Below, in pieces: positions 11,104 through 23,879 of a stretch of DNA of 64,000 nucleotides; positions within the stretch are counted from its first letter, which is position 1; each line of letters opens with the position of its first letter. Below the pieces are notes generated by a model. It saw nothing but the letters and a program-made list of their open reading frames with translations, was not told the DNA's origin and made no database searches. Position numbers and translations under genes: made by a program. The stretch is taken from assembly GCF_950023065.1 (NCBI RefSeq), contig NC_088678.1, positions 78,153,590 through 78,217,589 on the forward strand, written 5' to 3'. The stretch comes from Planococcus citri. Lineage: Eukaryota; Arthropoda; Insecta; Hemiptera; Pseudococcidae.

Positions 11104-11219
11104 TCATCGTCGTGTATTCGTGATTAAATCGACGACGTCGGTCGTCGTCGCGGTGATGAAGGCGCTCTCCTCGCTCTCTTTGACGCCCTGCTCGTTGCCT
11201 ATTTGCATTTCCTTCTCTT
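11104..11219 (-). CDS. Possible terminal exon, minus strand
   Basis: Read on the minus strand, an acceptor (tacctacacag type, ending at 11220) opens a frame that starts with two bases of a split codon and continues EKEMQIGNEQGV, KESEESAFIT and ATTTDVVDLITNTRR to a TGA at 11104-11106. Almost every codon is of purine-any-pyrimidine or G/C-ending type, unlike the surroundings. The phase fits the 39-base microexon at 25154-25192, whose last base G would complete GAA. An AATAAA on the minus strand lies about 360 bases downstream, near 10744. I recognise no domain. The acidic, threonine-rich tail resembles the disordered C-terminus of a cytoplasmic or membrane protein, but that is impression only. 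Confidence 0.38.
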
Positions 11220-11669
11220 CTGTGTAGGTCTAAGTACATAAATAGTATAAGGTAATCGCTCGAGATGATGCCAATGATCGCGAGCAGGTGTTTTATGACG
11301 ACGATTTATGACGAAATATCCATCTTATTCTTACGTATTATGATGACTTAATTTAATATTTTCATTTGAAAATTGATCGTGTATTACGAAATAATATTTT
11401 CTTTCAGTATTTTCAGAAAAAATTCCAATTCATCTCAAATTTCACTTATTTTTCTTCCCCTAAAATATTTCACAGGACCCAAAAAATTTGAAAATTATTT
11501 TTCCCATAAGATCAAATCAAAAATCAACAAAATTTTCAAATTCGATTCAAAGTCACGTTTCTGGAAACTCTCACTCACCCTCTAAGTATCAAATTGATCA
11601 AAACCAGAGGAAAAAATTCAATCAAAAAACTGAACCAAGAAACTCTGCACCAAAATTTTTCACATCTAA

Positions 11670-12419
11670 CAATGGAACCTCTTGAGGTGTCCGCTCCAGA
11701 ATCGGCTCAAATGTGGATAAATTCGTTAAACAGGTCGAGTATAACACAGAACTCGATTTTTAGCAGCCCAACTTCATATTCACGCCTTCTGGAGCAAATT
11801 GAAAATTCTGGAGAAATTGAAAAATCGCACTGGAGGCTCCAGAATGGCTGGAAATGGCGCAACTCGGCCTCAGGGGGTTTGTTGTGTTCGAAATACAGCG
11901 ATTCGCGCAAATTTCGAAAATTTCCTCGCAAATGGTAAAATTTTGATTTTTTTGGATTTCTATTATGAAAAAAGTTGGTCAAAAAACCACTCTTGAGGTG
12001 TCCCTCCCAAAATCGACTCAAATGTGAATAAACTCGTTAAACAGATCCACACAACTCGATTTTTAGGTTCCCAACTTCATATTCACGCCTTCTGGAGCAA
12101 ATTCAAAATTCTGGAGAAATAGAAAAATAGCGCTGGAGGCTCCAGAATGGCTGGAAATGTCGAAATTTGGATGGGGGGGGGGGGGGGTTAATATCAGTTC
12201 TAGGACTTATTTTGAACATTTTTACTGATCAAGTACGTACTTTTTTAGAAAAAGCATAAATCACCAAAATAGTCAATTTTGGATTTTCAAAAATTCGCCA
12301 AAAATCGAAAAATGAACTTGGGTAGCTGAAAATTTGGATTTGGGGGTTTTAGAACATGCTCTTTCCAAAAATCGCGGTCCCGTTCAAATCGGAGGCGGAC
12401 ACCTCAAGAGGTTCCCTTG
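11670..12419. mobile_element. PIF/Harbinger-like element, copy 2
   Basis: A 750-bp relative of the element at 4337-5675. It begins CAATGGAACCTCTTGAGGTG and ends with the matching inverse (...CCTCAAGAGGTTCCCTTG). A TAA precedes it (11667-11669) and GAA follows, so the target duplication has decayed by one base or the ends differ. The interior contains two tandem stretches of arm sequence (to about 11990, then 11990-12150) and a G-run near 12174-12187. No transposase frame. The ORFs at 11594-11938 and 11707-12021 are translations of the repeat. Confidence 0.75.
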
Positions 12420-13227
12420 GAAGGCCAGTTTTGATTCACTTGCAGCATAAAAACACCAGAAAATATTCGTAATGAGACACGTGTGCATTGTGCAATAAGA
12501 TTCATAGGTCACTGCTTCGGATAACTGACATTCTGGTACCTTTTCTTTCAACCTATGGCAAATGTAGCAATTAAAAATACCCAAAAATAGAATTCTGCAG
12601 CGACAAAATTACTAAAGACCTTGAATTTGCCAAACGAATTGCGATACTGGTCAATTTTTCGAATGGAACTGCATAAAAACCGGTTTCGATTTCGAGACAC
12701 TGACATAAAGCAAAAAAAAAGTGCACTTTTAATTTATTATTTCTTGATCAAAAAGTCGTAAAAATTTCACCCAATAAATTTCCATAATAATTATTTAATT
12801 CGAAACTGGGCGTGCAAAAAAAAAACGACGAATGATTGTTTCAATTATAGCTTTGATCACACATCTCATAAATAAATATTTGTGCACATTTAAATGTAAA
12901 TTTCCCAATTTATGTGTAAACTTGAGTACCTATGCAAATTCTTATGAAGATTTCATTTCATTATTTTGTCATTTGGTTTCTCTCGAAAATTATTTGTAAA
13001 TTAGTACAACTACAACTGGTTGGAAAGTGAATGTCCGGAATCTCAATAGCAAAAATTATTTTTTTCAAGGACAACGTTATATTTTTGAAAAAAATAATCA
13101 GCATTTTTTATTGCTCAATTTCGACTAAAAACAAGTTGTATAACAAATAATTTTCAAAATGAAGAAGCTCCAGGACTTGGCAGGAATTTTAGGAAGATAT
13201 TTTCCAAACACTTTACGACTTCTTTGA
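12420..13227. other. AT-rich sequence without identified features
   Basis: I see no gene, exon or repeat family here that I can support. Confidence 0.5.
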
Positions 13228-13275
13228 ATGAGAGGGAGGGAGGGAGGGAGGGAGGGAGGGAGAGAGGGAAGGAGG
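13228..13275. repeat. GGGA microsatellite
   Basis: About nine tandem GGGA/GAGG units on the plus strand. The G-runs could fold into a G-quadruplex. Further G-rich tracts follow at about 13488-13512. Confidence 0.9.
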
Positions 13276-14859
13276 TTCAACATTTTACACGTCAATTTTG
13301 CGTTTTTTATGTCTTTGAGCATTCGAAGATTTTTTCAGAGGGAGGGGGATGTCAATATGCCTTTTTCATGGGTGAAGCATTCTGCAAACACTTCGCTGCT
13401 AATTTTGGACCAAGTGGAGAGAGGTACAAAATTTTTAACTGAATTCTCATTTTTCCAGTGTATGGAGTTTTTCAATATTTTTTTTTGGGGGGGGGGAGGG
13501 GCAGGGGGCAGATTGACGATATTTTCAATACATACTTGGTATCTCGAATTTTCGTTTTAAAAATTTTTCAACTTGTTTTTTGATGAAGTTATTAGGTATC
13601 ATACTTTTTCAAAGTAATTGAACTAAAAAATACAAATTAACTTGTCAAAAAATCAAAAGAAACGTTTTTATTGTACATTTAAAACATTTTTTCAAAAACA
13701 AAAAAAATATTCTGTGTGCTGTGCCCAAGCCAAGCGAGTGAGGGGGATTTCTGAACATTTTATTCATTTGAAACAGAATACTCCTGAGACTCTCTAGAAG
13801 CTGAGCGAAGAGTTCTACCAAAAAAAAAAAAAAAAATGATAAGAACCTAAGTTGCAGAGAATTGAATTGCCCATCATTTTACTTTCCATCGATTTTTTCC
13901 AAGAAAGACTATATTTTCGAAATATTTGCGAAAAACTGTTATAATGAATACTTGGGGGAAAAACGAGCACTCGAATTGAAAAAAATGAGAGAATGAGACT
14001 AAAAACATCAGGACATCTGTGCGGAAAAATTGAAAAATTTTGGCTCCAAGAGAATAAACTTGAGTGAATACTTTTTGAAAAAATGTTCTCAAATAACCTT
14101 AGTCCCATTCGTAGCATTTCGTTTATTCAATCTTTACAAAAATTCTCACGACATTAGCACAGAAATCAAAATATTGAATTAATTTCCCTATCTAACAAAA
14201 TTTTCCTACAGCGAATTTTTTTCAAAAAAAAAAAAAAATGCACGCTCAATTAAAATTTTTTTTTGGTTTCTAGAACTGAAAAAAATAAATTAAATTATTG
14301 CTACAAAATGTGAAGGTGTTTCTTGATTTTTTTCAAAATGATAATTAATTATTCTTTGTTTGTTCTTTTCCATATCCGAAATGTAAGTTGGCAGCATTGT
14401 TTTATACGATGTAAAAATACAATGTAGGTATTATTCTAATTTCAAAACATTATCTCCCACCAGTTGGTAATTTATTGGTCAAATAATATTACGAATTTAT
14501 TCAAATTAATTTCGTGGGAATTGAGCTTATATAACTTGTAGAAAATTTTTTGTGCACCAGCGAACGAACTTGAACTTGGATTTATTTCGATGATGGACTT
14601 TTTCATTGCCAGTAGATTAGATATTAGTTTTTTTCCAGGATGTTCGTGTCTGAGTTGGTGAAGTTTATGAAAAAGTGAAGGTTATATGAATCTCACAAAG
14701 TGTGTGTAATTTTGATTCAAGGGTCAGTGAAACCGAAAAAAACTACAATTTTTTGTTTAATATCATCACCTTCAATATTCTCGGTATGTACCATAAAGCC
14801 AAAGTCGAGAGTTTCAAAAGTCACACGGTGTCTAGAAAGGTACATAAATAAAAATACAA
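13276..14859. other. AT-rich, low-complexity region
   Basis: A-runs at about 13820-13836 and 14224-14238 and general AT richness. The ORFs near 13815-14117 (-) are phenylalanine/serine-rich chance frames. No gene supported. Confidence 0.5.
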
Positions 14860-15490
14860 CTTTTTGAAAAGAGAAATAAATCATCCAAAAATATTATGAT
14901 TTTTAATACGAGAAAATTATAAAAAAAATGTCTGAACTTTTTCCTGAGGGTATAGAAGTTGAGAAAATAGTATGTACAATCGAACACTGCTTACAGTCTC
15001 ATATGATGAACAACCTCTCCCCCTCTTTGGAGTAAAAATCTGATTTTTCAGTGATGACTAAAATTGTTGAAAACTATTTTCACCAATTTTATTGGAAAAG
15101 CGAAATAAATCATCCAAAAATTATGATTTTTAATTCAAGAAGATTTTCAAAAAATTTCTGAATTTTTTCGTCAGGGTGTGAAAGTTAAGAAAATATGTAC
15201 AATATGACACTACTCTCAGTCTTACGTGATAACCACCCCCCCCCCTCTGAAGTAAAAATTTGATTTTTCAGAGGTGACTATATTATTTTGTTGAAAAATA
15301 AATGTTCACAAATTTCATTGGAAAAGAGAAATACTTAAATCATCCAAAAATTATGATTTCAAATCCAAGAAAATTTTCAAAAAATTCCGAATTTTTTCCT
15401 GAGGGTAAAAGTTGAGAAACTATGTACGTACAATAGGCCACTGCCTTCAGTCTCAGCTGATGAACACCCCCCCCCCTCCGTCCGATAAAA
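14860..15490. repeat. Three-copy tandem repeat, about 229 bp
   Basis: Units start near 14874, 15103 and 15329 with AAATAAATCATCCAAAAAT or a variant, followed by a GAATTTTTTCCTGAGGGT block, a GTATGTACAAT block, a C-rich run (CACCCCCCCCC-like in units 2 and 3) and GATTTTTCAGNGNTGACTA. The third unit is truncated. Confidence 0.85.
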
Positions 15491-16917
15491 TAGTCAAAAC
15501 TACGAAGAAATTAATTAGAATAATTGAAATAATTTCATTCAGTTACAGAAGCCTTCGAAACAGTCAATTGAAGCCCAAAAAATCTCAAGTGATCTCCATT
15601 ATTCGATTCACATCGAGTTTACATTTATCGTTGTACAAAGAGAAAGCACCTCGTCGATATATCGAACGTAATACTCGTAATTTCACATAATTCTCCATCC
15701 ATCGTCTTCTTCAATGTAAAGATGAACGTAACGTAACGTTGTTGTTAATGTCAAGGTTACTCAGCCACGCGACATAATCACTAATTAGGTGCCCGTCTCA
15801 TAAGGAGGAAAAAAAACATCATCGAAAAATAAGCCAAAACTACATCTTTCTTCGATGATTATTATTATGCAACTCGAGGTCGAAATTCTTCCACCGTAAT
15901 TGTCCGCTCGGCCAAGTTTTATGGGTCGAATTAGCATTATTTTTTGTATTTTTGGCTGCTTCATCATCATCGTTGGTATAATCATCATCAACGCCATCAC
16001 TACCGCTTCACTTGGGTTTTGCTTAATTTCAACAAATTTTATCATAAGATTCGCATACCTAGCCGTCGATTCTTCTACGAGTACAATTTTATGGTTTAAC
16101 GCTTCTCGTTTGGAATAAATGTTGTTCCGAGCTCCTCACTCTCGAGTACATACCTATTTTATTGCTAATGGACGCTGTATGTCGGGATCACGAATGGAAT
16201 AACGAACCTCTCCACACTCAATACGAGTACGTGGTGTATGATTTTGGTTATATGGTCATTTCCAAAACATTAATAGTTCGTCTGGTCTTAGATCGACGAA
16301 GATAACATCTCTCTTTATTTGACATATTCACCGGGAATACTTCGCTACACACAAAATTAATGAAGTTTTCCAGCAATATACTGTACGAGAATTCGATCTA
16401 AGATATACTCGTTTCGTTCAAGTATTCGACGACTTAGTCGTGTTTTATCGGTTTATGGCTGCGAAGGCAGTACCATTCCATTCGAGTTTGGAATTCGCTC
16501 GATGCCTCTTATGCATTAGATTAGGTACGTTATACGATCGTTTCCAAATTTTCGATTCTTCCAGATAATACATAACGCGAGGAGGTCTTTTTATTATACT
16601 TATCTCACTGGTCATCGTTGACATAAGATCACGCGAATCAGGTGGGTAGGCGGAGTAGGCGAGTCGATGATGTAATATTATACCGCTATATAGTCGAATG
16701 TTGAATATCGGTTGTCGGGATAAGTGCAGCATCATATACTTAGGTATCGTCGTTTATCGTTCGCATAATATGCTTTCGATAAAATGTATTCCACATTTCG
16801 CAGCATGAAATCATGGTCAATGAACGAATTATTTTCTTTTTCGATTAATCGAGGGAAAATCAAGAGCATCTAGAATGAATTAGGAAAGAAATTATTGTAA
16901 CGTGTAAGTTAGGGGAG
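15491..16917. other. Non-repetitive stretch without firm gene
   Basis: This is more complex sequence than its surroundings. A 72-codon frame at 15900-16118 (+) encodes a hydrophobic segment (GRISIIFCIFGCFIIIVGII), and a frame open from about 16063 to 16310 ends LIVRLVLDRRR. Both overlap GAT/ATC-type simple repeats or lack start and splice context, so I do not call them. It may be intron or intergenic DNA with regulatory content. Confidence 0.4.
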
Positions 16918-17560
16918 TAAGTACCTTATTTTGAAAAGTGGAAATTTTTCATTCCCCATCCACTCAAGATGTTATCTCGAGTGAGAAAATAATCGCCTAT
17001 TTTTTATTTTCCTCTAACCTGCAAAAAAAGTGGTACCAGTAGCCCCCCCCCCCGGTTGAAAAACGACAAAAAATTGAATTTGTCAAAATTCTTCATTGCT
17101 TTGCGTCACAATTTTTCTAAATAATCTCTTTGCCAAGAAAAAACTTTCTACGGTCCTTCAAATCATATTATTGCCCTCCCCCTCCCCCAGGAAGGAGCCC
17201 CTCAAAGTTGAAAAAATCACAAAAAAAGAAAAAACCTTCTTTGGACCCTCAATCATGTTGGCTCTCTTGTGTGAAGTCCTTAAAATTTAAAAAAAATAAA
17301 AAAAGATGGAAAATTAACGTCTGTAGAGATTTCTTGAAAATTTTTCAATGGACAGAATCTTTCTTAATAAGCTTATTTTCAAGAAACCCCCTCCCTTGGT
17401 CCTCCAAATGATGTTTGTCCCCTTGTACATATAAAGCCCTCAAAGTTGAAAAATACCAAAAAAGATGTGAAATTGACGCATGCAGGTTCAAATTATTTAA
17501 AAATGTTTCATCTCTGAGCAGAATACTTCTAAACAGACTTTTTTTCACTTTTTTGGAGGG
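16918..17560. repeat. Dispersed repeat, related to 33160-33740
   Basis: This is in direct orientation with 33160-33740. Shared blocks are GTACCTTATTTTG followed by the TTTTTATTTTCC block, then CACAATTTTTCTAAATA, CAAGAAAAAACTTNC, and TTTTCAAGAAANCCC further on. It contains a C-run near 17043-17053. The family is unidentified, and its short ORFs (17096-17411) are not conserved between the copies. Confidence 0.75.
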
Positions 17561-17639
17561 AGCATGCTAATTCTGGAAAGTGTAAGTCTATAAATTTTGG
17601 ATCCCCTTCCCACCACAAACAACCAAAAAGAATTTATTT

Positions 17640-18620
17640 TCGCCTTATCGGTTTAAAAAGCCCTTGTTTTTGTTCCAAATTGTCAAATTTTTGGCAAAAT
17701 AGTTAAAAGTGTCTATTTTTGGAAAATTGTCAAATAGTCTAGTTCTTGCCAAGATTGCCCAAAAAAAACATATTGTCGAAAATGTTCGTTTTTTGTCTTC
17801 TTTTTCTGCCTAATTTGCTCAAATCAAGAAGGTGTCACGAAGCGTCAATTTTTAGCAAAATAATCGAGAAGGGTTCATTTTCGTCAGAATTGTCAAAAAA
17901 ATGTCCATTTTTGGCAAAATTGTCAAAGGTGCCAATTCTTCCGAAAAATTGTCAAACAGTCCTGTTCTTGCCCATAAAACCACTGTTTTAGACAAAATAG
18001 CCAAAAAATTCCCTTTTTTTGTCAAAATTTTCAGAGAGGGCCAATTTGTGGCGAGTCGACGAAAAGTTGTAATTTTGAAGTAATTTTTTGATAAAATAAT
18101 CACAAGGTCGTAATTTTTGCCAAAATTAATCAGAAATTTTTTCTTTTTGGTTAAACGTTCAAAAAATATTGATTTTTGCATTGTCTGCTTAAAAACTCAT
18201 CTTAAGAGTCAATTTTGGTCAAAATAATCAAAAAGTGTCCCTTTTTGAAAAAATTGTCAGAGGACATTTTTGGCCAAAATTGTAAGAAGGGCCAATTTTT
18301 GCCAACATCGTCAGAGAGTGTCAATATTTTAAGTTAGTTGAAGAAAAATTGTAATGTTTTTTCCTCAAAATTCCCTTTTACCTTGTGTGTTTAAAGTCTT
18401 CTTTTCGTTCCAAAAATGCTGTTTTTTTTTGCCAAACTTGCTAATAAGATTCTGGTTTTTTTTTCTGCTAAATTTGCCCACGTCAAGAAGTGCCAAAAAT
18501 CGTCTATTTTTCGCAAAATAGTCGAGAAATTTCCATTTTTGGTAAAATTTTCCAAAACTTCTCGGTTTTTGTCAAAATTGTCAGAGAAAGTCAATTTTAG
18601 CCTTACGTGTGTTATATTCC
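17640..18620. repeat. Degenerate TTTTTGNCAAAATTGTC minisatellite
   Basis: Tandem units of roughly 25-30 bases on the pattern TTTTTGNCAAAATTGTCAAA, each diverged. The same family recurs at 20090-20520, 31400-31660, 38690-38840, 46830-47590, 59800-60540 and 61330-61990, in both orientations. Confidence 0.85.
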
Positions 18621-20089
18621 TCAATTTCAAACTCAATAAAATTCGAGAATTTAAGTTTAAAATTTTAATTTGATAATTTTAAGTTATAAAATTTACAAAA
18701 TGTTGAATAAAAATCGTTTTAAAATCTAATTAAATTAAAAATCTAATTTTACTACAAAAATCGGAAATGTTTAGGTTTTTTATTTACACAAATAAAAATT
18801 GAATTTAAAGTTTAGCAAAGTAAGTAAAAAAAAAAAATACTTATTAAAGTTTAGGCGAAGTGAAAAATACTAAAATTAAAATAAATGAATAAAACTTCAA
18901 AAGGAGACTTACCAAGTAAATTGGAATAAATCATAGAATAAAATTAACCAGGAATTACAACTGGAAATCTCAAGTGCCGCTGGATTCACGAATTGAAATT
19001 CTCAAATGAAATCGCGGAAGTAAAAATTACAAAATGCGCGATTAAAAAGAACGTTAATAATTTGAGAATGAAAATTATTTCAATTGAATGATTCACGAAT
19101 TAATTCAACGATTAAAATCTTCGAAAACAACTCAGAAGTTATTGAACAAAATTTAATAAAACTGTGAACTCGACAATTGATAAAAATTGCAAACTCGACA
19201 ATGACAAAAATTAAACTCGATGAAACAAAAATTCAGTAACGAACTTTTAAAATAGACAGTCGAAAACGAAACCGCAAAATAGAACTTGAAGTATCTATTA
19301 GAAGATCCGAAAAACAACTGAGGATTTGCTAACTCACCCTAATTGTATTTATAATAAAAATTGGTCCGATTTTGAGAGGGAGGATTTCGAAGTCGCCAAA
19401 TTGGTTGACAGTTGGTTTGAATTTATTTTGGGAAAGAATCAAAAAGGGATGCACGATTTCGAAATGCGGGTGACATTTACGACATCATAAAATTGCAATT
19501 TGGAGGGTACGTGTGCGCGACAAATGAAAAAGGGTTCAATACTGAATAATTAGTAAGTAATAAAAAAGTCGTAAAAGTCATGTCAAATATTTGTATGTAC
19601 TTGTGGTTAATTTAAAAAGGGTTTAAAAGGTACTTAGAGCTCATTAGCTCTTGTACAAATTGTTGCAAATGTCATCATTTCATTATGAGAATTTCTAAGT
19701 TATTCAAATCTCAGTTTCTACTGTATTGAAAATGGTCGCGAGCGCGAGCCGAAAACGTGAGCCCAGAGCTATAAAGATTTCAAATTTGACTTTTATGAGC
19801 TCCAGATTATCGTGTGAATTGGGGGTGGCTGTGGGAAACGAAGAGCCCACAGCTACAAAATTTTATCATCTATTAATTGACTCGAAAACCGTGGATAAGT
19901 GATTTTTAATTTACAATGTTTAAATGAGTTTTGATGGCGTGAGTAAATATTTTGATTTAGGATGTGAATTTAATTAGGGGATGAATTAAACAATTATATG
20001 CGATTAAACGAATTGAACCGATTAAATGTAAGTTAGCTGATGAAATCTAGCCAGAATATTACACGTGTTTAAAAAGTCCACGGTTTTGC
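18621..20089. other. AT-rich spacer between minisatellite blocks
   Basis: Mostly A/T with local AAATT-type degenerate repeats (18630-19300). No gene supported. A sequence resembling a minus-strand donor occurs near 18908-18913 without a coding exon behind it. Confidence 0.5.
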
Positions 20090-20520
20090 CACACTTATTT
20101 ATAAGGTACTTTTTTTGTGCTAAATTTACACAAGTCAAAAAGGTGTCAAAAAACATCAATTTTTGACAAAATAGTCAAGAAAGGTCCATTTTGATGAGAA
20201 TTGTCAAAAAGTGCCCATTTTTGGTAAAATTGTCAAAGGGGTCAATTTTTACAGCCCTGTTCTTGGCAAGAACGTCCAAAAAAAATTTGTAAAAAAATGT
20301 CCATTTTTTACCAAAATTATTGTCAGAGAGAGTAAATTTTTGGCGAGTTGATGAAAAGTTGTAAATTTTTTTCTTCAAAATTCTCGGGAAAATATTTTTT
20401 ATTGGATGGTAAAAATCGTCGAAATTTTTGCTTACGGCCAAAACGTCCAAAAAGCATTGACTTTTGCCCAGTCAGCCTAAAAAATACTCTTTTTGTTTAA
20501 AAGTTTGCCAAACCAAAGCC
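20090..20520. repeat. TTTTTGNCAAAATTGTC minisatellite block
   Basis: Same family and orientation as 17640-18620, with units such as GTCCATTTTNGANGAGAATTG and GCCCATTTTTGGTAAAATTG. Confidence 0.8.
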
Positions 20521-21434
20521 TTAAATTAATTAAATTTCAGCTTCACAAAAGTGATTAAATGTTGCAAAAATTTTGATTTTTTTACTCATTTTAAGCCCTT
20601 TGATTTCCAAAAAAATCACCAAAAATCAAAAATTTCGGTTGGTGATTTATATATTTTAGAACGTTTTTTAACCTTCTTTTACGAAGACTTGAACATCACA
20701 GGAGCTTCTTGCTTCCGTTATCACAATCGAAAAATGAACTCGAAACGAACACTTCTGGTCATCCTCATTCCAAGTTGATAGTTGATAATTTAACTAACCG
20801 CATCTTTCGAAACGGATTAAAAGGTCGACGAATGTGTGTAGAAAATTGACGAACGATCTTTCAAAAAGGATCCCATTATCTGTGGCCAATCACCTACACG
20901 CAGAAAAATAACTCGTCGGAGTACTCGATACTGCAGGTACCTGGCTGCAGTGTGTCTGTTCTGTATATCTTATGTACGTATTCGCGCGGTATACATTAAA
21001 ATGGCTTGGCATAGCATGGCACTTGAAAGAGCGGCGCTGGCTGCCATTTGTTGCCAATACGAACGACAACAATATGATGATTAGTCAAGCTTGATAGCTC
21101 TAAAACAGCATTCGCCGTTCCCACGAATAGCACCTCATCTTCTCCTCTCGTCTTCTTCGTCCGGGTGCTGCGAATTAATCGCGCGATTTTCTCCACTGCT
21201 GTATACTGCCTACTCGTAAAGTACAAGGTAGAAGAGGCGAAGATCCTTTAATTAAAGGCGAACCAAAACCGCCAATTTTTTTCCAGCTTCGACAGTATAG
21301 GCTGTAGGTATAGTCGGTAGCAATGACAGGAAACATTAGTCGGGTATGTGTATTTTGGGATGATGATGATGACAACAGCAGCCACGAAAAGATCATCGTG
21401 AGCGTAATTATGTAATAAGAAATTACATCCACAG

Positions 21435-21509
21435 ATCACACAGCTCGACGAGGAGGCTCAGATAGTATCTTTAATTTGGACCATAGAGTCGAACAGACTG
21501 CTTCGGATG
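21435..21509 (+). CDS. Possible 75-base exon, unknown gene
   Basis: An acceptor (attacatccacag, ending 21434) and an ATG/GTAATC donor enclose 25 in-frame codons reading ITQLDEEAQIV and then IWTIESNRLLRM, phase 0 at both ends. Composition is coding-like, with alternating charged and hydrophobic residues. The acceptor has only a short pyrimidine tract. An overlapping frame is also open through 21560 or so, toward a weak donor. I cannot assign a family. Confidence 0.22.
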
Positions 21510-21860
21510 GTAATCTGATTAGGCTCGTGGATGCCCCCGCCATCCCCAGTGTGCCAAGGTGTATTGTATATTATTACTTCACCTCATTTTGTCAAACGAT
21601 TGTCTGCACAGAATGACGATTTTCTTTTTCACCTTCCATCTAGCATCTTCCATCTTCCGAAGATTACATCACGTACGTAAATAGGTTTTTAATAGATTAC
21701 GCTGACTTGTCATTTCGACGTGATGTGATTCGATGTACCTCCGAGTAATAAAATAATCAACGGAACCAGTAGGTATAGGTTGGTGGGTGGATTGGATACG
21801 ACGATGCATCGAATAACTCGTTAAATTCGCGTTTAAAAAAAAAAAAGAAGGAGAATCTTT

Positions 21861-22124
21861 ATGGCGAAAATGAGCATCGTACGAGACGATTTCGCGAGTA
21901 CGGTAGCTGCTTTGGTATTTCGACTTGGACTTCGTATTTCTCCAAGATCTATAAACTGGCATATCGAGTTTGGAATGAAAGCGGGCACAGAACAGGCAGC
22001 AGAATCACGGATGTCGTTCTTTGTGCTGCGCGAAAATCGTACTCCAGACTCCAGTATCAATAAAGAGTATAAAATGCATACTTCGTGCGCGATTCTCACG
22101 CGAGCAGGAGCACATATTCAATAA
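21861..22124 (+). CDS. 87-codon ORF of unknown status
   Basis: This frame starts with ATG (MAKMSIVRDDFAS), has no low-complexity content and ends with TAA at 22122-22124. Codon pattern is better than that of the overlapping antisense frame at 21833-22099. An A-run and purine tract lie just upstream (21832-21850). There is no hydrophobic or recognised domain; it is mildly basic. It could be a small lineage-specific gene, an exon fragment or chance: in 64 kb tens of frames of this length are expected. Confidence 0.2.
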   Translation: MAKMSIVRDDFASTVAALVFRLGLRISPRSINWHIEFGMKAGTEQAAESRMSFFVLRENRTPDSSINKEYKMHTSCAILTRAGAHIQ

Positions 22125-23879
22125 TACGAGGTATAACTCGATAATCGATGAAGATGTTTTAGCAGTCGAGTTATTTAACATTATTATAGCCTGAGCTATG
22201 AGCCATGACCGTGGAATTGCGTAGATTTTTGTCGTCGTCGACTCTCGACTCCGACTGGCTCTTCGTCGTCGTTTTTAAAAGAATTTTCAAACACGAACGA
22301 GGTGATTTTTTTTCGCCTGCACTGTTGCAAATCTACTGCAGGAAGGATTCTGATGATTCGAGGCTAAAATGGAGGAAATTCGGAGAAGTGGTTTGAAATG
22401 AGATGAATCGGGAACTGATTTTTTGGGCTCAAGATTTTCAAAGTTTTGACTTTTTTTTCTGTCGATGAATTTGAACTTGAAAATTACGAGCAGAATCAAC
22501 AAATTGGCGATCAATTTGAATTTTGAGAATTTTTTCTTTTTACAAACGTTTTTTGCAAGAACCTTTCCCCCTCCCCCCCCCCGAAAAGAAAGATGAATGA
22601 TGAAAAGAAAAATAGAAAACTAATGTGAATAGATTTTTAGCCATTTTACAGGTTTCAGAATCATGTGAGGAATAATTCATTCAGGAATCTTAAAACGTCA
22701 TTATTTTGGTCCGAAAATTGAATAATAAAAATTTAATTTTGAGCTCAGCAGCGAAAATTCGATGATTCTTGATAAAATTCAAAATACATACCTACGTACC
22801 TACTACCTACGATGGAATCAATTCTGTCAATATTAACGTCTCATTTTAATTTTCTAGCTACAGGATGAGTATTGATTTTAGCCAATAGCTCGGAAATTAC
22901 ACGTCCAACAATCGACAATCCTTAGATGGCAAAATATGCAGAATTTATGGCTTTTTAATAAATGAACTGGGTAATTGGGTATGTCCACTTTTCGTAGAAT
23001 TGTACCTATTGTTGGTGATGTAATCTTTAATCATGCACACGAAAAGCACTAAATTGAACGTTATTATTGAGAAATGACTCAAAGAGTGACTGTTGGAAAA
23101 TCAGTCCCATTCCAAAATCAAGGTGTCTCGTCTTCTAAACCAAAAAAATGAAAAACGAAAAAGGACGACGTTTTGAAGACTTTTGAAAAAATTCTCATAA
23201 TTGAGTTATTTTGCAAATTTTGTTCAATTTATTCACTTTATTTTATCAATTTTCAGCCAAATGGAATTTTCACAATGTTTCGAGCAATTTTTCGCAACAC
23301 TTCGCTCCATCATTTCAATTTTTTCATCAATTTATTATGGTTACTTTCAGCAATGGAGACGTCAATTAAACGATAATTTTTACAATAATTTCTGCATTTT
23401 TGATAAATTATTACCTATTCAATTTTGAAAATATTTGATTCATTTTTAGAAATTGCATTCAATTCAATCGCGAGCCAAAAAGATGACTTTTTAATGACTT
23501 CAGTACTTTTGATGATTCAGTAGACATTTTGAAAATAGGTTTTTGAGTTTTTCTCTAAAAAATACGACTCCTACGAAAAAAAAGATGGTATTGAACAAAA
23601 TTGTTCTAAACGAAATTTGCAACAAAATAACTTTCACGTAGAACGAAACCCTTCCTCGAATGTCGGAGACCATTCAATTCGAATGAAAAAGGCAAATTTG
23701 GGAAATTTAACCGAAATTGAAAAAATGGGGGAATTTTGACACCTAAAGCACGAATTTAGCATCGATTTTTTCGAAATAGAATTTTCAATACTCAAAAAAT
23801 GCAAACGAATGATACCTTGAAATTGATTCCAAAATTTTTACCTCTTCCCAAGGTCGATTTTTTAACTTTTTTTCATGAT
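22125..23879. other. AT-rich region without supportable gene
   Basis: A C-run (22571-22581) and phenylalanine-rich chance ORFs near 23173-23428 are the only visible features. The latter overlap each other in two frames and have no start or splice context. Confidence 0.5.

Noticed and set aside
16063..16310. Open frame of about 80 codons ending LIVRLVLDRRR
   Set aside because: Frames of this length are expected by chance many times in 64 kb; no ATG at its start, no splice context.
18908..18960. Donor-like site on the minus strand (TTG/GTAAGT)
   Set aside because: The sequence behind it is AT-rich and not coding-like; isolated donor matches are common.
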